Assembly: GCA_018713425.1 (NCBI GenBank)
Contig: DVOT01000211.1
Location: 1 to 19,280, forward strand
Reading direction: 5' to 3'
Length of the DNA stretch: 19,280 nucleotides
Source: Alectryocaccomicrobium faecavium
Lineage (GTDB): Bacteria; Bacillota; Clostridia; Christensenellales; Aristaeellaceae
Shown: piece after piece, positions 14,639-19,280 of the stretch
Layout of the letters: every line of letters starts with the position of its first letter
Position numbering within the stretch: the stretch's first letter is position 1
Notes under the pieces: generated by a model
What the model was told of the DNA's origin: nothing
Databases searched by the model: none
What the model saw: the letters and a program-made list of their open reading frames with translations, nothing else
Translations under genes and position numbers: made by a program

Positions 14639-14843
14639 CCCCGTCCCCGCCGTACACGCCGCCGGGGACGATTGTACCGCGAAAGGGCTCCGGTTCCACA
14701 ATTCACAATGGTCGCCTTGCAGCGCCTAACGGCTTGCAACGCTCCCTTGTTCATTGGACTTTCGCTTCGCCTGTTTCGCGCACTGCGTGCGGCGAAGCTC
14801 CGTCCCTCTCGCACTCTCCGTTGGGGTTTTTTGACAGCCTTTG

Positions 14844-14875
14844 CGGCTGGCAGGCATGTGCTGCCGGCCGCTTTT
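14844..14875 (+). terminator. terminator-like hairpin just after copy B
   Basis: CGGCTGGCAG (14844-14853) pairs with CTGCCGGCCG (14861-14870; one G-T) around a 7-nt loop, followed by CTTTTCTGTT. It could stop plus-strand transcription leaving the repeat. Confidence 0.5.
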
Positions 14876-15032
14876 CTGTTCGCTGGGCAAAGGACAATTT
14901 ATTTAGCATGCAAATCAATTTTCTTAACATAGAAGCCGGCCTGTGCTCTTGTTCCTCTTTTGAGCGAAGGCACACAACGTGCTTGCTGGGCAAAATTCAC
15001 CGAATTTTCACAAAAAAACGGCGAAAAATTGC
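14876..15032. other. gene-free AT-richer gap upstream of marR
   Basis: I see no gene here. The base composition is visibly more A/T-rich than the surroundings. One perfect 7-bp hairpin AAAATTC/GAATTTT (14992-15008) is present, followed by an A7 run. No RNA gene is recognised. Confidence 0.5.
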
Positions 15033-15061
15033 ATGACAGGGCCGCTTTGGCGCGATAAAAT
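15033..15061 (+). promoter_or_regulatory. sigma-A promoter of the marR/exporter operon
   Basis: ATGACA (15033-15038, 5/6 to consensus) and TAAAAT (15056-15061, 5/6) are separated by exactly 17 bp. The predicted start is near 15068, at the first MarR palindrome. Confidence 0.8.
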
Positions 15062-15067
15062 ATGGTT

Positions 15068-15097
15068 TGTTTCCGAACAGTATTGTTTCGAACAATA
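15068..15097. promoter_or_regulatory. double MarR operator
   Basis: Two adjacent related palindromes are present: TGTTTCCGAACA (15068-15079) and TATTGTTTCGAACAATA (15081-15097). Both carry TGTT...AACA arms. They lie directly over the predicted transcription start, as expected for autorepression by the MarR protein encoded just downstream. Confidence 0.75.
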
Positions 15098-15133
15098 TGG
15101 CGCATAATGGATTGCCGGGAAAGGAGGAGCCGC

Positions 15134-15559
15134 GTGGAGATGGATTGCGGTGGATGGATTAGCGTGCTGTTCCACAAGCTCCGCAAGCGCGTGAACGCCG
15201 ATGTGCAGCGCCTGGGGCTTACGGGGATACAGAGCCGCGTGATTCATTTCATCCTGATAAAGAGCGCCGAGGGGCCGGTGTATCAGCGCGATGTGGAAAG
15301 CGCGTTTGGCGTCAGTCGTTCTACGGTTACGGGTATGCTGCAGCAAATGGAAAAAGACGGTTTGATTCAGCGCGTGAGCGTCGCCAGCGACGCGCGCCTG
15401 AAGAGTCTGGTGCCTACGGAAAAGGCCGTTCATTTGGACGCGCAGGTAGAAGAGCGATTGCATCGCGCCGAGCAATGCCTCACGCAGGGCTTGTCCGATG
15501 GGCAGCTCACCGCGTTTAAGGAAGCCGCCGCGCAGATGGCCGCCAATTTGGACAACTGA
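15134..15559 (+). CDS. MarR-family transcriptional regulator
   Basis: This 141-residue winged-helix repressor has the usual MarR layout. Helical dimer segments lie at both ends (VLFHKLRKRVNADVQRLGLT; AHL-like C-terminal helices LSDGQLTAFKEAAAQMAANL). The winged helix lies between, with VYQRDVESAFGVSRSTVTGM, LQQMEKDGLIQRVS and the wing VASDARLKSLVPTEKA. GTG at 15134 is chosen because AAGGAGG (15121-15127) lies 6 bases upstream; ATG at 15140 would be 12 away, and longer in-frame starts would place the coding region across the operators. The two ABC exporter genes follow after 77 bp, so it very likely controls them and itself. The inducing compound is unknown. Confidence 0.93.
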   Translation: MEMDCGGWISVLFHKLRKRVNADVQRLGLTGIQSRVIHFILIKSAEGPVYQRDVESAFGVSRSTVTGMLQQMEKDGLIQRVSVASDARLKSLVPTEKAVHLDAQVEERLHRAEQCLTQGLSDGQLTAFKEAAAQMAANLDN

Positions 15560-15568
15560 AACGCCATC

Positions 15569-15604
15569 CGCAAAACGCGCTGGGCGAACTGTGGCGCGTT
15601 TGCG
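15569..15604 (+). other. intercistronic hairpin between marR and exporter genes
   Basis: CGCAAAACGCGC (15569-15580) pairs with GCGCGTTTGCG (15594-15604) with one bulged base and a 13-nt loop. No T run follows, so it is more likely an mRNA processing or stability element than a terminator. Confidence 0.55.
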
Positions 15605-15636
15605 CATTTGGGGGATAAGAAGGAGGAATGCCACAT

Positions 15637-17382
15637 ATGGTAAAGACCCTTGCTCGCAGCATTCGCGAGTTCAAAAAGCCAGCGATTTTAACGCCATTGC
15701 TGGTGACGGGCGAAGTGATTCTGGAATGCATCATTCCTTTCATTATTGCCAATCTGGTAAACGAAATGCAGGCTGGCTGCGGAATGGACGTCATCATTCG
15801 CTATGGCGTGCAGTTGCTCGTCATGGCTGTGCTATCGCTGATCTTTGGCGTGGCGGCTGGCAACACCTGCGCTACGGCATCCACGGGCTTTGCGCGCAAC
15901 CTTAGGCAGGATATGTTCTACCGCATTCAGGATTATTCGTTTGAAAACATCGATAAATTTTCGGTATCCAGCTTGGTTACGCGTATGACCACCGATATTT
16001 TCAATGTGCAAATGTCCTTTATGATGATCATCCGCGTGGCCATCCGCGGGCCGCTAATGTTGATTTTCTCTTTTATCATGGGCTTTGTCATGGGCGGCCG
16101 GTTGGCGATGATTTTCCTGTTCACCATTCCGCTGCTCAGCATCGGTCTGGCGCTGGTCATTCGCAAAGCCATGCCCATTTTCCGCCGCGTGTTCCGCAAA
16201 TACGACGCGCTGAACGATTCCGTGCAGGAAAACGTACAGGCCATGCGCGTGGTGAAGAGCTATGTGCGCGAGGAGTATGAAAAGCAGAAATTCGGCCGCG
16301 CCGCGGAGGATGTGAGCAAGGATTTCACCCGCGCTGAGCGCATCATGGCCATCAACAGCCCGATGATGCAATTTTGCGTCTACGCCGGCATGGTGTTCGT
16401 GCTGACGTTTGGCTCTTACATGGTCATTACCAGCCAGGGCATGGAGGTCGCCGTGGGGCAGATGTCCGCCATGGTGACGTATAGCTTCCAGATTCTCATG
16501 AGCTTGATGACGGTGTCCATGGTGTTCGTGATGATCACCATGTCCATGGAATCCATGGAGCGCATCGTGGAAGTGCTCAATGAAAAGAGCAACCTGGTGA
16601 GCCCTGAAAATGCCATCGAGGAAGTGAAGGACGGTTCGATCGATTTTGAAGGCGTCAACTTCAAGTATTCCAAAAAGGCCGAACGCATGGCGCTTTCGAA
16701 TGTGGATTTGCACATTCGCTCCGGCGAGGTCATTGGCATACTGGGCGGCACGGGTTCTTCCAAATCGACGCTGGTACAGCTCATTCCCCGCCTGTACGAC
16801 GTGACGGAAGGCTGTGTAAAGGTAGGCGGCGTGGACGTGCGCAAGTACGATTTGGAAGTTTTGCGCAACGCCGTGGCTATGGTGCTGCAAAAGAACGTGC
16901 TTTTCAGCGGCACCATCAAGGACAACCTGCGTTGGGGCAATCCCCATGCCACGGACGAGGAGATGCTCGAGGCTTGCAAGCTGGCGCAGGCGGATGAATT
17001 CATCCAGCAGTTCCCGGATAAATACGATACCTGGATCGAGCAGGGCGGCGCCAACGTTTCTGGCGGCCAGAAGCAGCGCCTGTGTATCGCCCGCGCGCTG
17101 CTCAAAAAGCCCAAGATCCTGATCCTGGACGACTCCACCAGCGCTGTGGATACGCGCACGGACGCCCTGATCCGCCAAGGATTCCGCGAGTTCATTCCGG
17201 AGACGACCAAGATCATCATCGCGCAGCGCGTCGCTTCCGTGCAGGACGCCGACCGCATTGTGGTGATGGACGGCGGGCGCATCAGCGCGATTGGCACGCA
17301 CGATGAATTGATGCAGACCAGCGAGATTTACCGCGAGGTCTACACGACGCAGAACAAGGCGGGTGATGAAGATGACGAATAA
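15637..17382 (+). CDS. ABC exporter half-transporter, degenerate-site subunit
   Basis: This 581-residue protein has an N-terminal six-helix ABC exporter membrane domain (residues about 15-310) and a C-terminal ATPase domain. Walker A is GGTGSSKST (residues 370-378), the signature is VSGGQ (474-478), and Walker B ILILDD ends with Asp499 where the catalytic Glu normally sits. An Asp there marks the degenerate ATP site of heterodimeric exporters such as BmrCD and TM287/288. ATG at 15637 is favoured because AAGGAGG (15620-15626) lies 10 bases upstream; ATG at 15628 would leave one base. It overlaps the next gene by 11 bp, so the two subunits are translationally coupled. The substrate is probably a drug or toxic lipid, but this is inference from the family and MarR linkage. 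Confidence 0.94.
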   Translation: MVKTLARSIREFKKPAILTPLLVTGEVILECIIPFIIANLVNEMQAGCGMDVIIRYGVQLLVMAVLSLIFGVAAGNTCATASTGFARNLRQDMFYRIQDYSFENIDKFSVSSLVTRMTTDIFNVQMSFMMIIRVAIRGPLMLIFSFIMGFVMGGRLAMIFLFTIPLLSIGLALVIRKAMPIFRRVFRKYDALNDSVQENVQAMRVVKSYVREEYEKQKFGRAAEDVSKDFTRAERIMAINSPMMQFCVYAGMVFVLTFGSYMVITSQGMEVAVGQMSAMVTYSFQILMSLMTVSMVFVMITMSMESMERIVEVLNEKSNLVSPENAIEEVKDGSIDFEGVNFKYSKKAERMALSNVDLHIRSGEVIGILGGTGSSKSTLVQLIPRLYDVTEGCVKVGGVDVRKYDLEVLRNAVAMVLQKNVLFSGTIKDNLRWGNPHATDEEMLEACKLAQADEFIQQFPDKYDTWIEQGGANVSGGQKQRLCIARALLKKPKILILDDSTSAVDTRTDALIRQGFREFIPETTKIIIAQRVASVQDADRIVVMDGGRISAIGTHDELMQTSEIYREVYTTQNKAGDEDDE

Positions 17383-19280
17383 TGGCAATGCGAACGCCTC
17401 CCCGGAGCGCAAGACGACGGCTCGCGGCCAGCGCGCGCCCAAGGGCGTATTGCGCCGCCTGCTGCGCACGCTGTTTGAGTTCTATCCGGTGTTGCTGCCG
17501 GTTACGCTGGTGTGTATCCTCATCAACGCCATCGTCAGTTCCATTCCCTCGATTTTTATGCAAAACATCATCGCCATCGTGGATGACGCGTATCAGGCGG
17601 GCGATTGGAATGCTGTGGCGGGCCAAATCTTTGGCTTTGTGGGCATCTTGCTGGTGATGTATGCCATCAGCCTGGTGGCGGGCACGTTCTATACGCAGAT
17701 GATGGCCATCATCACGCAAGGCTCCCTCAAGAAGATGCGGGAAAAGATGTTCAACCACATGCAGGATCTGCCCATCAAGTATTTTGATACCAACGGTCGT
17801 GGCGACATCATGAGCTATTACACCAACGACGTGGATACCATGCGCCAGTTGATCAGCCAGAGCTTGCCGCAGATGCTGGTTTCCGCTGTAACGTTGCTCA
17901 CGGTGTTCTGCATCATGATGTATTATAGCGCTATTTTGGGCCTGATCGTGGTGGCGGGCGTGGTGTGCATGACGTTTGCCGCGCGCTATATCACCAGCCA
18001 TTCTTCCAAATATTTCCTGCGCCAGCAGATTACGCTGGCCAAGGCCGAAGCCTTTGTGGAAGAAATGATGACCGGGCAGAAAGTCGTGAAAGTGTTCTGC
18101 CACGAGGAAGGCGCCAAAAAAGATTTCGATAAGGTCAACGATGAAATCTATTTCAATGCCCGCAACGGCAACCGCTTCGCCAATGTGTTGATGCCTCTGA
18201 TGGGCAACATCGGCAACGTGATGTACGTGATCGTGGCGCTGGCCGGCGGCGCGCTGATGCTGGCGGGCGCGCCCAACGTCAGCATTTCCGGCATGGCTTT
18301 CAGCATTAGCATTGTGGTGCCCTTCTTGAACATGACCAAGCAGTTCGCCGGCGCCATTGGCCAGGTTTCCAACCAGGTGAACATGGTGATCATGGGCCTA
18401 GCGGGCGCGCACCGCATCTTTGCCCTGCTGGATGAACAGCCAGAGACGGATGAGGGCTATGTCACGTTGGTCAATGCCAAGGAAAATCCGGATGGCAGCG
18501 TTACGGAATGCAAGGAACGCACCGGCATTTGGGCCTGGAAGCATCCGCATCACGATGGAACGCTCACTTATACCCGCCTGATGGGCGATGTGCGCTTCTT
18601 CGACGTCGACTTCGGCTACACGCCGGAAAAGACCGTGCTGCACAATATTTCGCTCTACGCCAAACCTGGGCAGAAGCTGGCCTTCGTCGGCTCCACAGGC
18701 GCGGGCAAAACCACCATCACCAACCTGATCAACCGCTTCTACGACATTGCCGATGGCAAGATCCGCTACGATGGCATCAACATCAACAAGATCAAAAAGG
18801 CGGATCTGCGGCACAGCCTGGGCATTGTGTTGCAGGACACGAACCTGTTCACGGGCACTGTGATGGAGAACATCCGCTATGGCAACCTGGAAGCGACTGA
18901 CGAAGCCTGCATCGACGCGGCTAAGCTGGCCGGGGCGGACGATTTCATTCGCCGCTTGCCCGAAGGCTACAACACGATGTTGCATGGCAACGGCGCAAAC
19001 CTCAGCCAGGGTCAGAGACAGTTGTTGGCCATTGCCCGCGCGGCTGTGGCCGACCCGCCCGTGATGATTCTGGACGAGGCAACCAGCTCCATCGATACGC
19101 GCACCGAAGCCATTGTGCAGCGCGGCATGGACGCGCTGATGGCCGGGCGCACGGTGTTTGTCATCGCGCACCGCCTGTCCACCGTGCGCAACGCCAACGC
19201 CATTATGGTGCTGGATCATGGCCGCATCATCGAGCGCGGTACGCACGAGGATTTGCTCAAACTCAAGGGGACGTATTATC
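17372..19280 (+). CDS. ABC exporter half-transporter, catalytic subunit, 3' end cut by window
   Basis: 636 residues are visible; the reading ends in EDLLKLKGTYY, a segment near the usual C-terminus, so only a short tail is missing. A basic, soluble N-terminal stretch of about 25 residues precedes a six-helix membrane domain (residues about 30-335). The ATPase domain is preceded by an insertion of about 45 residues rich in charged residues (GYVTLVNAKENPDGSVTECK, WAWKHPHHDG), seen in Clostridia exporters of this type. Walker A GSTGAGKTT starts at residue 440, the signature is LSQGQ (544-548), and Walker B MILDE has catalytic Glu569. The variant LSQGQ complements the partner's Asp499, giving one active and one degenerate ATP site. 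ATG at 17372 has AAGGCGGG 8 bases upstream; ATG at 17366 is possible. Confidence 0.94.
   Translation, partial: MTNNGNANASPERKTTARGQRAPKGVLRRLLRTLFEFYPVLLPVTLVCILINAIVSSIPSIFMQNIIAIVDDAYQAGDWNAVAGQIFGFVGILLVMYAISLVAGTFYTQMMAIITQGSLKKMREKMFNHMQDLPIKYFDTNGRGDIMSYYTNDVDTMRQLISQSLPQMLVSAVTLLTVFCIMMYYSAILGLIVVAGVVCMTFAARYITSHSSKYFLRQQITLAKAEAFVEEMMTGQKVVKVFCHEEGAKKDFDKVNDEIYFNARNGNRFANVLMPLMGNIGNVMYVIVALAGGALMLAGAPNVSISGMAFSISIVVPFLNMTKQFAGAIGQVSNQVNMVIMGLAGAHRIFALLDEQPETDEGYVTLVNAKENPDGSVTECKERTGIWAWKHPHHDGTLTYTRLMGDVRFFDVDFGYTPEKTVLHNISLYAKPGQKLAFVGSTGAGKTTITNLINRFYDIADGKIRYDGININKIKKADLRHSLGIVLQDTNLFTGTVMENIRYGNLEATDEACIDAAKLAGADDFIRRLPEGYNTMLHGNGANLSQGQRQLLAIARAAVADPPVMILDEATSSIDTRTEAIVQRGMDALMAGRTVFVIAHRLSTVRNANAIMVLDHGRIIERGTHEDLLKLKGTYY

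Larger units (their letters stand above)
14361..14840 (+). repeat. composite structured repeat, copy B
   Basis: This gene-free block is inverted relative to copy A. Order: terminal hairpin (14361-14390); boundary motif ATCCACAATTCGCAATGG (14411-14428); unit core (14458-14494); 41-nt module (14495-14535); two nested hairpins (14545-14638) not found in A; 49-nt module (14645-14693); 113-nt module (14694-14806); end module with TTTTTTGACAGCCT (14821-14840). In copy A the 113-nt module comes before the 41-nt module and the 49-nt module comes last, so the internal order is permuted while the ends are kept. No target-site duplication or transposase is evident. The open frame across it encodes nothing recognisable. 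Confidence 0.9.

Noticed and set aside
14392..15036. Open frame of 214 residues across copy B
   Set aside because: It runs through the hairpin modules and the AT-rich gap with no ribosome site and no recognisable protein features.
15585..15594. GCGAACTGTGG near the end of marR as another copy of the repeat boundary motif
   Set aside because: Only about 11 nt match and they lie in the loop of a local hairpin; likely chance.

Overview
The window looks like a chromosomal segment from a GC-rich, spore-forming Firmicute, most likely a gut or rumen member of the Clostridia. Supporting evidence: the sporulation and germination genes spoIIR, sleB and ypeB, a T-box leader on serS, strong AAGGAGG ribosome binding sites, a two-subunit ABC exporter under a MarR regulator, and a sugar ABC importer with no ATPase gene of its own. 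The species cannot be named from the sequence alone.

Layout. (1) 1-2055 (+): 3' two thirds of a GH38 alpha-mannosidase, cut by the left edge. A two-way terminator separates it from (2) 2169-6902 (-): a sugar-uptake operon in the order LacI-type regulator, solute-binding protein, MalF-like permease, MalG-like permease. A very good sigma-A promoter (7013-7041) drives it, and three LacI-type operator cores lie at exact 12-bp steps over the transcription start. (3) 7175-8026 (+): a YitT-family membrane protein with its own terminator. (4) 8118-9383 (-): serS behind a complete T-box leader and promoter. (5) 9705-10328: a gene-free composite repeat (copy A). (6) 10388-14355 (+): ispE, then spoIIR-sleB-ypeB, then a MazF-type toxin with no recognisable antitoxin. 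(7) 14361-14840: a second composite repeat (copy B), inverted relative to copy A, followed by an AT-richer gap. (8) 15134-19280 (+): marR followed by two ABC exporter half-transporters; the second is cut by the right edge close to its natural end.

How the genes work together. The mannosidase and sugar importer plausibly form a locus for using mannose-containing oligosaccharides, with LacI controlling itself and the importer. SpoIIR (forespore-to-mother-cell signalling) and SleB/YpeB (spore cortex lysis at germination) form one compact cluster. MarR probably represses its own promoter and the exporter through two adjacent palindromes.

The least explained part is the pair of composite repeats A and B. 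They share terminal modules (a 30-nt hairpin at one end and a TTTTTGACAGCCT-like end at the other) and internal modules of 41, 49 and 113 nt that are 94-100% identical. The order of these modules differs between copies, and each copy carries private hairpin-rich inserts. A 19-nt piece of the same family lies alone between the binding-protein and permease genes. This looks like a non-coding, structured, modular repeat family that I cannot assign to a named class.
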